Positions 22,949-31,839 of a stretch of 64,000 nucleotides of DNA are shown piece by piece. Position numbers and translations under genes: made by a program. The notes under the pieces are model-generated. The model had not been told where the DNA came from, did no database searches, and was given only the letters and a program-made list of their open reading frames with translations. Positions within the stretch are counted from its first letter, which is position 1. The number at the start of each line of letters is the position of its first letter. Source of the stretch: AC-32 sp963716865 (GTDB lineage: Bacteria > Actinomycetota > Thermoleophilia > Gaiellales > Gaiellaceae); contig CAVQUF010000004.1 in NCBI GenBank assembly GCA_963716865.1, positions 823,038-887,037 of the forward strand, read 5' to 3'.

Positions 22949-23350
22949 GTGACCAATATGCGCCGCAAAATCCAGCTCAGATCGGAGAAGGGCCAGTCGC
23001 TGACCGAGTTCGCGCTCGCCCTGCCGATCCTCGTTCTCCTTTTGTTTGCGGTCATCCAGTTCGGAATCGTCTTCAACAGCTACGTCACGCTGACCGACGC
23101 GACCCGCGCCGGCGCACGCAAGGGCGCGGTCTCGCGGCAGCTGGCGAACCCGACGAGTGCAACCGTCGGCGCAGTCCGAAGCTCCGCGGCCGACCTCAAC
23201 CAGAGCGACCTCAGCGTCGCGGTGAGCTCACCGTGGCTCGCCGGATCGGACGTCCGCGTCAGCGCCTCCTACCCGTACTCGATCAGGTTGTTCGGCGTGG
23301 TCGTCAAGACGGGAACGCTCACGAGCACGACCACGGAGAGGGTGGAGTGA
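22949..23350 (+). CDS. tadE: TadE-like pilus assembly protein
   Basis: A 133-residue pseudopilin. EKGQSLTEFALALPILVLL is the TadE N-terminal signature with the Glu of the prepilin-like motif, followed by FAVIQFGIVFNSYVTLTDATRAGARKGA as the amphipathic helix and a C-terminal beta-rich part. TadE proteins are minor pilins needed for Tad pilus assembly. GTG 22949 and ATG 22958 are both possible starts; neither has a strong ribosome-binding site. Confidence 0.85.
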   Translation: MTNMRRKIQLRSEKGQSLTEFALALPILVLLLFAVIQFGIVFNSYVTLTDATRAGARKGAVSRQLANPTSATVGAVRSSAADLNQSDLSVAVSSPWLAGSDVRVSASYPYSIRLFGVVVKTGTLTSTTTERVE

Positions 23351-23430
23351 GGCAGCCGACATTCGCGGCGGCAACAGAGTTGTAAAGCCAGCACGCAAAC
23401 CGACCGACAAACCGAGAAAGAAACGGAGCC

Positions 23431-24222
23431 ATGGCATATCGAGCGAGAAACATCATGATCGCGGTCGCCCTCGCGGCCGTGGCCGCACTCCTCACGAGTG
23501 TCTACGTGACGAGCTACAAGCGGCACGTCCAGCGGAGCGAGGACCACGTCACGGTGCTCGTTGCCAAGGAGGACATCCCCGAAGGAACTACCGGCGCCGA
23601 CGCGGCGCACATGCTCTCCCGCATCGACGTCCCGAGGCGCAGCGTCGTTCCGGGCGCGATCTCCAGCCCGGACCAGATCGCGAGCCTCGTCGCCACCCAG
23701 GAGACGCTCCAGGGCGAGCAGATCACGACCCGGCGCTTCAACCCGGTCGCCGAGAACGGCGTCAGGGCCGACCTCAAGGGCACCACCCGCGCCCTGCAGG
23801 TCCAGGGAGACGCCCAGCAGACGCTCGCCGGCACGCTCGTGGACGGCGACCACGTCGACCTCGTGGCGACGTTCATGTACCCGGACGGCAACACGCCGGA
23901 CTCGATCCACGTGACGCGCGTCGTCCTCCGCAACCTGAAGGTGCTGACCGCGCCTGACGCTCCGGCTGCGGGCAGCAAGATCACGAACAACCTGCAGAAC
24001 AACTTCGCGGTGATGCTCGCCGTCACCGACCGGCAGGCGCAGAAGCTGAACTTCACCACGACCGTGGCCAGCGGCTCGAACGGAGTCAACTGGTCGCTCG
24101 CGCTCCGGCCGGTCATCCACGCCGCCGACAGCCCGGAGAGCATCACGTCGCTCAACTCCATCCTGCGAGATGGCCTGAGCGGCAAGGGCCAGCTGGCCGC
24201 CGCCTTGAAGGGAGGCCAGTGA
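23431..24222 (+). CDS. cpaB: CpaB/RcpC-type pilus assembly protein
   Basis: A 263-residue protein with an N-terminal membrane anchor (IMIAVALAAVAALLTSVYV) and an SAF domain (VTVLVAKEDIPEGTT), then the CpaB/RcpC segment ALQVQGDAQQTLAGTLVDGDHVDLVATF. In diderms CpaB works with the secretin; here no secretin is present, so in this monoderm it probably guides the pilus through the cell wall (inference). It overlaps the next gene by one base (TGATG). Confidence 0.88.
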   Translation: MAYRARNIMIAVALAAVAALLTSVYVTSYKRHVQRSEDHVTVLVAKEDIPEGTTGADAAHMLSRIDVPRRSVVPGAISSPDQIASLVATQETLQGEQITTRRFNPVAENGVRADLKGTTRALQVQGDAQQTLAGTLVDGDHVDLVATFMYPDGNTPDSIHVTRVVLRNLKVLTAPDAPAAGSKITNNLQNNFAVMLAVTDRQAQKLNFTTTVASGSNGVNWSLALRPVIHAADSPESITSLNSILRDGLSGKGQLAAALKGGQ

Positions 24223-25427
24223 TGCCCGACGAGACACAGACCCAGACCCAGACCACCACACGCGAGCGCGCCCGCATTTACATCACGGGCGACTGTGACG
24301 GGCTGCCGGACCTCCGGGACGCTCTCTCGAACCACCCCGAGGTCGAGCTCGTCGGCTCCTCCGCCCAGGTGACGGAGGGCGCCTCGACGCTGACCGGCGG
24401 GCACCTGCAGGTCGTCCTGCACGCAACGCGCTCGGCGACCCTGCCGGTGAACGAGCTCGCGGCGATCCGCGAGCACTCGCGGGCCCCGATCGTCCTGCTC
24501 GCGTCGAACGGCTCCCCGGCGCTGCTCGAGGAAGCGCTCGAGCACGACATCGCCGACGTACTGCTGCTTCCGCAGCTGACCGACAACGTCGTCTTCTCGA
24601 TCCGGAAGGCCGGCCACGCGGGCAAGCGCCTGAGCGGCCCGCAGCGCCGGCACGGCCGGCTCGTGACCGTGTTCTCGCCCAAGGGCGGGACCGGCAAGAC
24701 GGTCACCGCGACCAACCTCGGCACGTCGCTCGCCAAGCACTGGGGCAAGCGGGCGCTCCTGCTCGACCTCGATCTCCAGTTCGGCGACGCCGCGATCATG
24801 CTGGGAATCGAGCCGGAGAAGACGATCTACGACCTCGTCACCGCTCCGGGCGAGCTCGACTCGGAGAAGCTCGCCGGCTACACGACGCGTCACGCCTCCG
24901 GGCTGGACGTGCTGCCGGCGCCGCTTCGCCCCGAGGACGCCGAGCTCGTGACCGAGGCCAAGCTGGCCAGGCTGCTGGAGGTCGCGCGTGAGTCGTACGA
25001 CGTGATCGTCGTCGACACCTCGCCGTTCTTCCACGGGCCGATGCTGGCCACCCTCGACCGCACCGACGAGCTCCTGCTCATCTGCGGGCTGGACGTGCCG
25101 ACGCTGAAGAACGTCCGGCTCAGCCTGCAGACGCTGGAGCTGCTCTCCTTCCCACCCGACCGGATCAAGCTCGTCCTCAACCGGGCGAACTCCAAGGTCG
25201 GGATGAAGCCGAAGGAGGTCGAGGCCGCACTCGAGCGCGAGATCTCCTACGAGATCCCGAGCGACCGCATCGTCCCGGTGTCGGTCAACCGGGGCAACCC
25301 GGCCGTGCTCTCGGACTCGAAGGCTGACTTCTCGCGCGCCGTGCGTGCGATGGCCAAGCAGCTCGTCGCCGCCCAGGCCGCTGCGAAGCAGAAGAAGAGC
25401 TTCATGGCGACGCTCTCGAGGAGCTGA
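24222..25427 (+). CDS. cpaE: Pilus-localising ATPase CpaE/TadZ
   Basis: A 401-residue protein. An N-terminal receiver-like domain (ARIYITGDCDGLPDLRDAL ... VLLASNGSPALLEEALEHDI) lacks a clear phospho-acceptor constellation. It is followed by a MinD/ParA-type ATPase domain with the deviant Walker A KGGTGKTVTATNLG, LLLDLDLQFGDAAIMLG, and VIVVDTSPFFHGPML. TadZ directs the pilus machine to its site in the cell. Position between cpaB and cpaF is standard. Confidence 0.9.
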   Translation: MPDETQTQTQTTTRERARIYITGDCDGLPDLRDALSNHPEVELVGSSAQVTEGASTLTGGHLQVVLHATRSATLPVNELAAIREHSRAPIVLLASNGSPALLEEALEHDIADVLLLPQLTDNVVFSIRKAGHAGKRLSGPQRRHGRLVTVFSPKGGTGKTVTATNLGTSLAKHWGKRALLLDLDLQFGDAAIMLGIEPEKTIYDLVTAPGELDSEKLAGYTTRHASGLDVLPAPLRPEDAELVTEAKLARLLEVARESYDVIVVDTSPFFHGPMLATLDRTDELLLICGLDVPTLKNVRLSLQTLELLSFPPDRIKLVLNRANSKVGMKPKEVEAALEREISYEIPSDRIVPVSVNRGNPAVLSDSKADFSRAVRAMAKQLVAAQAAAKQKKSFMATLSRS

Positions 25428-25429
25428 CG

Positions 25430-26881
25430 ATGGGTCTCCACGACCGCATCAACCGGCAGACCGGCTCGACCAACGGCCAGAGCCCGGACGCGCTCGACGC
25501 GCTCGCGGGGCAGCAGCCCGAGGTCAACGAGAAGAAGCCCGATCCGTACGCCGAGCTCAAGACGCGGATCCACCACGCGTGCATCGCGAAGCTCGGGCCG
25601 CAGCTCTTCTCGGCCGGCAAGAGCCAGGACGGGGCCAGCGACGACGACATCGCGGAGAAGGTCCTCCGCGTCGTCACCGAGCAGCTCGCCCTCGACCGCA
25701 CCCCGCTGACCCGCGAGGAGCGCCGTCAGGTCACGCGCGAGCTGACCGACGACATCCTCGGCTACGGACCGCTCGAGCCGCTCCTCCGCGACGACTCGGT
25801 CACCGAGGTCATGGTCAACAACTACGACCGCGTCTACGTCGAGCGCAAGGGCAAGATCGAGGTGTCGGAGGCGACGTTCGTCGACAACGCCCACCTGCTC
25901 CGGATCATCGACAAGATCGTCTCGCAGATCGGCAGGCGCGTGGACGAGGCCTCGCCGATGGTGGACGCGCGTCTCCCGGACGGCAGCCGCGTCAACGCGA
26001 TCATCCCGCCGCTCTCGCTGCGCGGGCCGACGCTCACGATCCGGAAGTTCTCGCGCGACCCGTACACGATCGACGACCTGATCTCGTTCGGGACGACCAC
26101 GCCCGAGGCAGCGCAGTTCCTCTCGGCGTGCGTCCGCGGGAAGCTCAACGTCCTGATCTCCGGCGGAACCGGCACCGGTAAGACGACCACGCTGAACGCG
26201 CTGTCGGCCTTCGTCCCGGACGACGAGCGAATCGTGACGATCGAGGACGCGGCCGAGCTCCAGCTCCAGCAGTCCCATGTGATCACACTCGAGGCTCGCC
26301 CACCGAACATCGAGGGCGAGGGCGAGATCCGGATCCGCGAGCTCGTCCGCAACGCCCTCCGAATGCGCCCCGACCGGATCATCGTCGGCGAGGTCCGCGG
26401 CCCCGAGACCCTGGACATGCTCCAGGCGATGAACACGGGCCACGAGGGCTCGCTGACCACGATCCACGCGAACTCCCCGCGCGACGCGCTGGCGCGGCTC
26501 GAGACGCTGGTGCTCACCGCCGGCGTCGAGCTGCCGCACCGCGCGATCCGCGAGCAGATCGCGAGCGCGTTCGACCTGCTCGTCCAGATCGCGAGGCTGG
26601 TCGACGGCTCGCGCCGCATCACCCACATCACCGAGGTGCTGCGGATGGAGTCGGACGTGATCACGCTCCAGGACATCTTCGTCGCGCGCCCGCCGGACGA
26701 GGACGGCGGCGACGCCGGCAAGCCGGTCAGGCTCCTCAACTCACTCGAGAGCACGGGCCTGAAGCCGCACTTCCTCGAGAAGATGGCGGCGAACGGCGTG
26801 ATGCTGCCGCCGAGCTTCTTCAGCGATGCGAGCACGTTCCGGCCGAACTTCGCAGCCGCGAGCTACGGCGGGTTCGAGTGA
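25430..26881 (+). CDS. cpaF: Tad secretion ATPase CpaF/TadA
   Basis: A 483-residue PilT/VirB11-type hexameric ATPase that powers pilus extension and retraction. Motifs in order: ILGYGPLEPLLRDDSVTEVMVN, the Walker A SGGTGTGKTTTLNALS, VTIEDAAELQL (Asp box), MRPDRIIVGEVRGPE (Walker B), and TGHEGSLTTIHANSPRDAL (His box). It starts two bases after cpaE and overlaps the next gene by four bases. Confidence 0.95.
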   Translation: MGLHDRINRQTGSTNGQSPDALDALAGQQPEVNEKKPDPYAELKTRIHHACIAKLGPQLFSAGKSQDGASDDDIAEKVLRVVTEQLALDRTPLTREERRQVTRELTDDILGYGPLEPLLRDDSVTEVMVNNYDRVYVERKGKIEVSEATFVDNAHLLRIIDKIVSQIGRRVDEASPMVDARLPDGSRVNAIIPPLSLRGPTLTIRKFSRDPYTIDDLISFGTTTPEAAQFLSACVRGKLNVLISGGTGTGKTTTLNALSAFVPDDERIVTIEDAAELQLQQSHVITLEARPPNIEGEGEIRIRELVRNALRMRPDRIIVGEVRGPETLDMLQAMNTGHEGSLTTIHANSPRDALARLETLVLTAGVELPHRAIREQIASAFDLLVQIARLVDGSRRITHITEVLRMESDVITLQDIFVARPPDEDGGDAGKPVRLLNSLESTGLKPHFLEKMAANGVMLPPSFFSDASTFRPNFAAASYGGFE

Positions 26882-28770
26882 GCCGCCCGCCGACGCCCAG
26901 TCGCCGGCGGCTGCTCCGGATCCTCGTACTGCTCGCCGTAGTCGCCCTGCTCGTCCCGCTGTCCGCGGACGCGTCGATCACGCTGCGCGGGGTCGACACG
27001 AGCGGCTACCCGACGATCCGGGCGACGCTCGTCGCGCCCGTCGCCTCCGACGCGGCCCCGACGCTGAGCGAGAACGGACAGCCGGTCGTCGGCCTGGATG
27101 TGCAGAACCTCGCCTCGGCCAAGAGCGTCGTCGTCGCCGTGGACCGCTCACAGTCGATGTCCGGCTCGAAGCTCGCCGACGCGATCGCCGGCGCGCGGGC
27201 CTTCGTGGCGGACAAGGCCGGCTCCGACCGCGTCTCGGTCGTCGTGTTCGGCTCCAGCGCCGTCGAGCTGACGAAGTTCTCGTCCTCGACCATCGACGCC
27301 GACGACGCCTTGCGCACGATGACGGTCGACCCGAAGTCCGGCACCGCGCTCTACGACGCGCTCGCGCTCTCGACCCAGGCGCTCCAGCGCCAGCAGGGCC
27401 GGGCACGCGTGCTCGTCCTGCTCACGGACGGGCAGGACGTCTCCAGCAAGACCTCGCTGAAGGACGCCCTCGCCCAGGCCAAGAAGGCAGGGGTGCTCGT
27501 CTACCCGATCGGAATCGGCGACTCGACGGCAACCCAGGGGCCGCTCGAGCAGATGGCCCGCTCGACCGGAGGCGCGTTCCACGGAACGGCCGACAGCTCG
27601 GCACTCAAGGGCGTCTACTCCTCGATCTCGTCCGAGCTCCGCAGGACGTGGCGGATCGACTACGTCACGGCCGCGCGGCCCGGCGACAAGGTGCACCTCC
27701 GCGTCTCGCTCGACCCGGAGGGCGCGGCCTCGACCGACCTCACGGTCCCGGGCAACCTCACGGCTCCGAGCCAGGGCTCGAAGGGGCTCCCCTCCCCGTT
27801 CTACTCGCCGTTCGGCGGGCTGATGCTCGCGCTGCTCGTGGCGTTCCTCGTCCTCAGCGCGGTTGGCTTCCTCCTCATGGGCGCAAAGGGCTCGTGGGTG
27901 AAGAGCCGGCTCGCCCCTCACATCGAGGGCCCGAAGGGCCGGAAGGGCAGGCGCGAGAAGGGCGAGCGCCTTGCCGCGTTCGCCGGGCTCTTCCGCGCGA
28001 CCGAGCAGGCGTTCGGCCACCGCGGCGTCTGGAAGAAGCTCCACACCAGGCTCGAGCGGGCCGACGTGCCGCTGCGCACGGTCGAGTTCGTCTACCTGAT
28101 GGGCGGGGTCGGCTTCCTCGTCATGTTCCTCGCGCTCCTGAGCGGGCGCTCGGCGCTCGGGCTGCTGATCGCGTTCGTCCTGGGCGCGATGCTCCCCTAT
28201 GTCTGGGTGACCCTCAAGGCCAAGCGCCGCATACTGGCCTTCGAGGACCAGCTCCCCGACCTGCTCGTCACGCTCGCGGCCTCGCTCAAGGCAGGCCACA
28301 GCTTCAAGCAGGGCATCCAGACGATCGTGGACGAGGGCCAGGAGCCGGCCAGCAAGGAGCTCGGCCGCGTCATCACGGACACCCGGCTCGGGCGCCCGAT
28401 GGACGACGCGCTCGCCGAGACGGCCGAGCGGATCGGCTCGAAGAACTTCTCCTTCGTGATTACCGCGGTGACGATCCAGCGCCAGGTCGGCGGCAGCCTC
28501 GCGGGGCTGTTCGACATGGTGGCCGACACCGTGCGCCAGCGGCAGCAGTTCGCCCGCAAGATCCGCTCACTGACGGCGATGGGGCGCGCGTCCGCCTACG
28601 TGCTCGTGGGCCTGCCGTTCTTCATCGCGATCGCGATCACGGTCATGAACCCGAGCTACATGGACCCGCTCTACCACACGACGACGGGCCACAAGCTGAT
28701 CTTCATCGGCCTCGTGATGATGGCCTTCGGATCCCTGCTCCTGCGACGGATCGTCCAGTTCAAGGGGTAG
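26878..28770 (+). CDS. tadB: VWA domain fused to TadB-type inner-membrane protein
   Basis: A 630-residue fusion. A signal or anchor segment (LLRILVLLAVVALLVPLSADA) leads into an exported von Willebrand factor A domain at about residues 80-250. Its MIDAS reads VDRSQSMSG (DxSxS), with SGTALYDALALS and VLLTDGQDVS supplying the Thr and Asp. After a membrane helix (GLMLALLVAFLVLSAVGFLLMGAKG) comes a T2SSF domain of the GspF/TadB family at about 420-620 with FEDQLPDLLVTLAASLKAGHSF and NFSFVITAVTIQRQVGG. TadB is the platform protein of the pilus motor. The fusion suggests an adhesive or mechanosensing outer domain tied to the motor. GTG start overlaps cpaF (GTGA). Confidence 0.9.
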   Translation: MSRPPTPSRRRLLRILVLLAVVALLVPLSADASITLRGVDTSGYPTIRATLVAPVASDAAPTLSENGQPVVGLDVQNLASAKSVVVAVDRSQSMSGSKLADAIAGARAFVADKAGSDRVSVVVFGSSAVELTKFSSSTIDADDALRTMTVDPKSGTALYDALALSTQALQRQQGRARVLVLLTDGQDVSSKTSLKDALAQAKKAGVLVYPIGIGDSTATQGPLEQMARSTGGAFHGTADSSALKGVYSSISSELRRTWRIDYVTAARPGDKVHLRVSLDPEGAASTDLTVPGNLTAPSQGSKGLPSPFYSPFGGLMLALLVAFLVLSAVGFLLMGAKGSWVKSRLAPHIEGPKGRKGRREKGERLAAFAGLFRATEQAFGHRGVWKKLHTRLERADVPLRTVEFVYLMGGVGFLVMFLALLSGRSALGLLIAFVLGAMLPYVWVTLKAKRRILAFEDQLPDLLVTLAASLKAGHSFKQGIQTIVDEGQEPASKELGRVITDTRLGRPMDDALAETAERIGSKNFSFVITAVTIQRQVGGSLAGLFDMVADTVRQRQQFARKIRSLTAMGRASAYVLVGLPFFIAIAITVMNPSYMDPLYHTTTGHKLIFIGLVMMAFGSLLLRRIVQFKG

Positions 28771-28827
28771 CCGCGTGAGCCATCCGACGACACCCACTCC
28801 CTTCTTCCTGCACCTGGAGGTCCACTG

Positions 28828-29736
28828 ATGCTGGTCGTGATCCTGCTCGGCCTCGCCTGCCTCGCCGGGTCCGCCTACTTCATCGGCGACGCGGTCACGC
28901 TCTCGGCCCGCGAGCGGCGCGTCTCGATGCGCCGGGCCGCGCGCTACGGCGCGTTCCGGACCCCCCTCGGCCACGCGCCGAAGCCGTTCCGCGAGCGCGT
29001 CCTCAACCCGCTCGGCAACCGGCTCGCGAAATGGACGCTGAAGCTGCATCCGAAGACGACGGTCGACGGCGTCAGCAACCGCCTGCTCGCCGCCGGGCTC
29101 GGGCGCACCGTCTCGCCGAACACGTTCCTCGCGTTCAAGTCGGGCCTCGCGCTCGTCGGACTCGTGGTCGGCGCGCTCTTCGGCGGCGCCGTGACCGGGG
29201 CAGGCGGCGGGCTGCTCTTCTCCGTCGCGCTTGCAGGCCTGGGCTTCATCGCCCCGGACTTCGTGGTCTCGCACAAGGCGCGGGGCCGCAAGGAGCGCAT
29301 CCGCTCCGAGCTTCCGGACGCGCTCGACCTGATGGCCGTGAGCGTCGAGGCCGGAATGGGCTTCGACGGGGCGATCGTGAAGCTGACCGAGCACATGGCC
29401 GGCCCGCTCGCGGACGAGTTCGCGCTGACGCTCAGCGAGATCCGGATCGGCGAGTCGCGCCAGGACGCGCTCAAGAAGCTCTCCGAGCGCGCGGGCACCC
29501 ACGAGCTGAGCTCGTTCGTGCGCGCGATCATCCAGGCCGACCAGCTCGGAATCTCCCTCGGGCGGATCCTGCGCGTGCAGGCGACCGACAGCCGCCTGAA
29601 GCGTCAGGCAGCCGCCGAGGAGAAGGCTATGAAGGCGCCGATCAAGATGCTGTTCCCGACCGTCCTCTTCATCTTCCCGGCCATGTTCCTCGTCATCCTC
29701 GGGCCGGCGTTCCTCAACCTCTCGAAGATTTTCTAA
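28828..29736 (+). CDS. tadC: TadC-type inner-membrane protein
   Basis: A 302-residue T2SSF-family protein. Helices lie at the N terminus (VVILLGLACLAGSAYFIG), in the middle (GLALVGLVVGALFGGAVTG; LLFSVALAGLGFIAPDFVV) and at the C terminus (MLFPTVLFIFPAMFLVILGP). The cytoplasmic T2SSF signature ELPDALDLMAVSVEAGMGFDGAI and FVRAIIQADQLGISLGRIL are clear. It forms the motor platform together with TadB. It starts 57 bases after the VWA-TadB gene, behind CCTGGAGGTC. Confidence 0.93.
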   Translation: MLVVILLGLACLAGSAYFIGDAVTLSARERRVSMRRAARYGAFRTPLGHAPKPFRERVLNPLGNRLAKWTLKLHPKTTVDGVSNRLLAAGLGRTVSPNTFLAFKSGLALVGLVVGALFGGAVTGAGGGLLFSVALAGLGFIAPDFVVSHKARGRKERIRSELPDALDLMAVSVEAGMGFDGAIVKLTEHMAGPLADEFALTLSEIRIGESRQDALKKLSERAGTHELSSFVRAIIQADQLGISLGRILRVQATDSRLKRQAAAEEKAMKAPIKMLFPTVLFIFPAMFLVILGPAFLNLSKIF

Positions 29737-29754
29737 TCCGGACCGGAGGCGACG

Positions 29755-31170
29755 ATGCCCGACAATCCCGACAGTCAAGGAGCAGAGACAGAGAAGGGTT
29801 TCGGAACCGGCCTGCGCGCCCAGCTGCAGCGCCGGCGGACCAACGAGGCCGAGGAAGCGGCGGCGAGCCCGGTCGAGGCGGCGGCGGTTGCCGCGGCAGC
29901 CTCGGGCGAGGTGAGCGCCGAGGGGATCGAGCTGCTGACGGCCGAGCTCGAGGCAGCGCACGAGCGCGAGAAGGCGCTCCGCTCCCAGCTCGAGCAGCAG
30001 GCCGCGCAGCACGAGGGCGACGCCGGCGCCGAGAGCGAGCTCGCGTACCGCGCCAAGGAGCTCAACGAGCGCGAGGCGAAGCTGACCGAGTTCCAGGGCG
30101 AGCTCGAGGAGCGCGAGCGGCGCATCCGCGACCAGCGTGACCTGATCGAGGCCGAGCATGCCCGCGTCGCCGATCTCCAGGCCGAGTTGACGGCGGAGCA
30201 CCAGCTGGTGGTCGAGCGGCAGCAGCAGGCGGACGCGCGCATGCAGGAGCTCTCGCAGACCGACCGCGAGCGGGAGAAGTCGGCCGCCGGCCTGAACAAG
30301 CAGCTCGCCGGGCTCGCAGACCGCGAGCAGAAGCTCGAGCGGAGGGAGAGCGAGCTCGCGACCCGCGAGCAGGCGACCGATGTCCGCCTTCAGGGGCGCG
30401 AGCGCGCGTACGACAAGCGCGAGAACGAGCTGCGCGCCCAGGAGAAGGCGCTGGCCGAGCGCGAGCGCAAGCAGGGCACGCGCGAGGCCGATATCAAGAA
30501 GGAGGCCTCCCGCCTCGCCGCCAAGGACGAGGCGATCGGCGAGCGCGAGGCGCAGCTGCTGCTCAAGCAGGAGCAGATCCGGGCCGACGCCGAGCGGTAC
30601 GAGCGTGAGATCTCCGACAAGACCCGGCTCGCTGAGCACGCCGACGCCCGCGCCGCGGAGCTCGACCGGCGCGAGACCGAGCTGATCGCGCAGGAGGCCG
30701 AGCTGCACCGGCTCCAGGCCAACCTCGCGCACCAGGAGAGCAACGCCAACCGCGGCCGCGACCTCGAGGAGTGGAACGGAAGGCTCAACGCGCTGGAGCA
30801 GGAGCTCACCGCGCGCGAAGCCGAGCTCTCGAGCTACGAGTCGGTCACCGACTCGCAGAAGCAGCGGACCGACCGGCGCGAGAAGCGGCTCACCGCGATG
30901 GAGGAGACGACCCGCGACCGGATCAAGGAGCTGGACGAGCGCGAGGCCGACCTGGAGCTTCGCGAGGCGGGGCTCGAGGCGGACGTCGAGATCCGCACCG
31001 AGAAGCTCGAGCGGCGCGAGTCGATGCTCGCCGAGCTCGAGGAGCGGCTCGGCAAGCAGGAGTCCGAGCTCGCCGCGTACGTGGCACAGGCACAGACCGA
31101 GATCCAGCGCCGCGAGTCCGAGTGGTGGCAGAAGCAGCTCGGCAGCGACACCGAGATCCCCGCGGCTTAG
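29755..31170 (+). CDS. Long coiled-coil protein at the end of the Tad operon
   Basis: A 471-residue protein with no membrane helix. After a short Ala/Glu-rich head the chain from about residue 60 to 455 is an almost continuous charged coiled coil. It consists of a degenerate repeat of about 14 residues in which ELxxREAxLxxRE is the common unit (for example ERRESELATREQ, LNEREAKLTEFQ, ELDEREADLELRE). The end is short (GSDTEIPAA). I do not recognise a family. It starts 18 bases after tadC, so it probably belongs to the pilus operon, perhaps as a cytoplasmic scaffold that positions the motor; this is inference. Confidence 0.75.
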   Translation: MPDNPDSQGAETEKGFGTGLRAQLQRRRTNEAEEAAASPVEAAAVAAAASGEVSAEGIELLTAELEAAHEREKALRSQLEQQAAQHEGDAGAESELAYRAKELNEREAKLTEFQGELEERERRIRDQRDLIEAEHARVADLQAELTAEHQLVVERQQQADARMQELSQTDREREKSAAGLNKQLAGLADREQKLERRESELATREQATDVRLQGRERAYDKRENELRAQEKALAERERKQGTREADIKKEASRLAAKDEAIGEREAQLLLKQEQIRADAERYEREISDKTRLAEHADARAAELDRRETELIAQEAELHRLQANLAHQESNANRGRDLEEWNGRLNALEQELTAREAELSSYESVTDSQKQRTDRREKRLTAMEETTRDRIKELDEREADLELREAGLEADVEIRTEKLERRESMLAELEERLGKQESELAAYVAQAQTEIQRRESEWWQKQLGSDTEIPAA

Positions 31171-31225
31171 ACGGTCGCACGGGCAAAGCCCGCACGACCT
31201 CTTTGGTCGGCGTCGCAAGCGAGCG
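31168..31225 (-). repeat. Double-hairpin dispersed repeat, copy 4
   Basis: On the minus strand this reads GCTCGCTTGCGACGCCG, a spacer, then GTGCGGGC-TTT-GCCCGTGCG and ACCGTC. It begins on the stop codon of the coiled-coil gene. Downstream, at about 31250-31320, a short hydrophobic reading frame ending AANLGLALLLTRFAP has no start and looks like the remnant of another gene's 3' end. Confidence 0.7.
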
Positions 31226-31337
31226 CCTGAACGGCGTGGCTGCGCCGCCCGCCCCTGGCGGCCGTCGGCTTCGCCGCCAACCTCGGGCTCGCGCTGCTCC
31301 TGACCCGCTTCGCGCCCTAGATCCGTACTCTTGGCCC

Positions 31338-31796
31338 ATGACCAACGCCACACTCCACACGAACCACGGCCCGATCTCGATCGAGCTCTTCGACGAGGAC
31401 GCGCCCAAGACCGTCGGCAACTTCGTCAAGCTCGCCGGCGACGGCTTCTACGACGGCGTCATCTTCCACCGCGTGATCCCGGACTTCATGATCCAGGGAG
31501 GCGACCCGACGGGCACCGGCAGCGGCGACCCCGGCTACTCGTTCGAGGATGAGATCAACGAGCACAAGGTCGAGCGCGGCGCGCTCGCGATGGCGAACGC
31601 CGGCCCGAACACGAACGGGAGCCAGTTCTTCATCGTCACCGCCGAGGCGACGCCGTGGCTCGACGGCAAGCACACCGTGTTCGGCCGCGTCACGGACGGG
31701 ATCGACGTGGCGGACACGATCTCGACGGTGCCGACCGACTCGCAGGACAAGCCGCGCGACCCGGTCGTGATCGAGCGCGTCGACCTTCCCGGCTGA
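31338..31796 (+). CDS. Peptidyl-prolyl cis-trans isomerase, cyclophilin type
   Basis: A 152-residue compact cyclophilin without signal peptide, so cytoplasmic. Family motifs are complete: FVKLAGDGFYDGVIFHRVIP with the catalytic Arg, DFMIQGGDPTGTGSG, ERGALAMANAGPNTNGSQFF and the Trp/His region TPWLDGKHTVFG. It catalyses proline isomerisation in protein folding. It stands alone between a hairpin repeat and a secreted propeller protein. Confidence 0.95.
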   Translation: MTNATLHTNHGPISIELFDEDAPKTVGNFVKLAGDGFYDGVIFHRVIPDFMIQGGDPTGTGSGDPGYSFEDEINEHKVERGALAMANAGPNTNGSQFFIVTAEATPWLDGKHTVFGRVTDGIDVADTISTVPTDSQDKPRDPVVIERVDLPG

Positions 31797-31839
31797 GCGC
31801 CGCAGTTAGCGCCACCTGAAACGAGCCTGGAATGCGCCT

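Noticed and set aside
28567..31353. A 928-codon open frame on the minus strand
   Set aside because: It is antisense to tadC and the coiled-coil gene; the absence of stops results from high GC and Glu/Arg-rich codons. No domain is recognisable.
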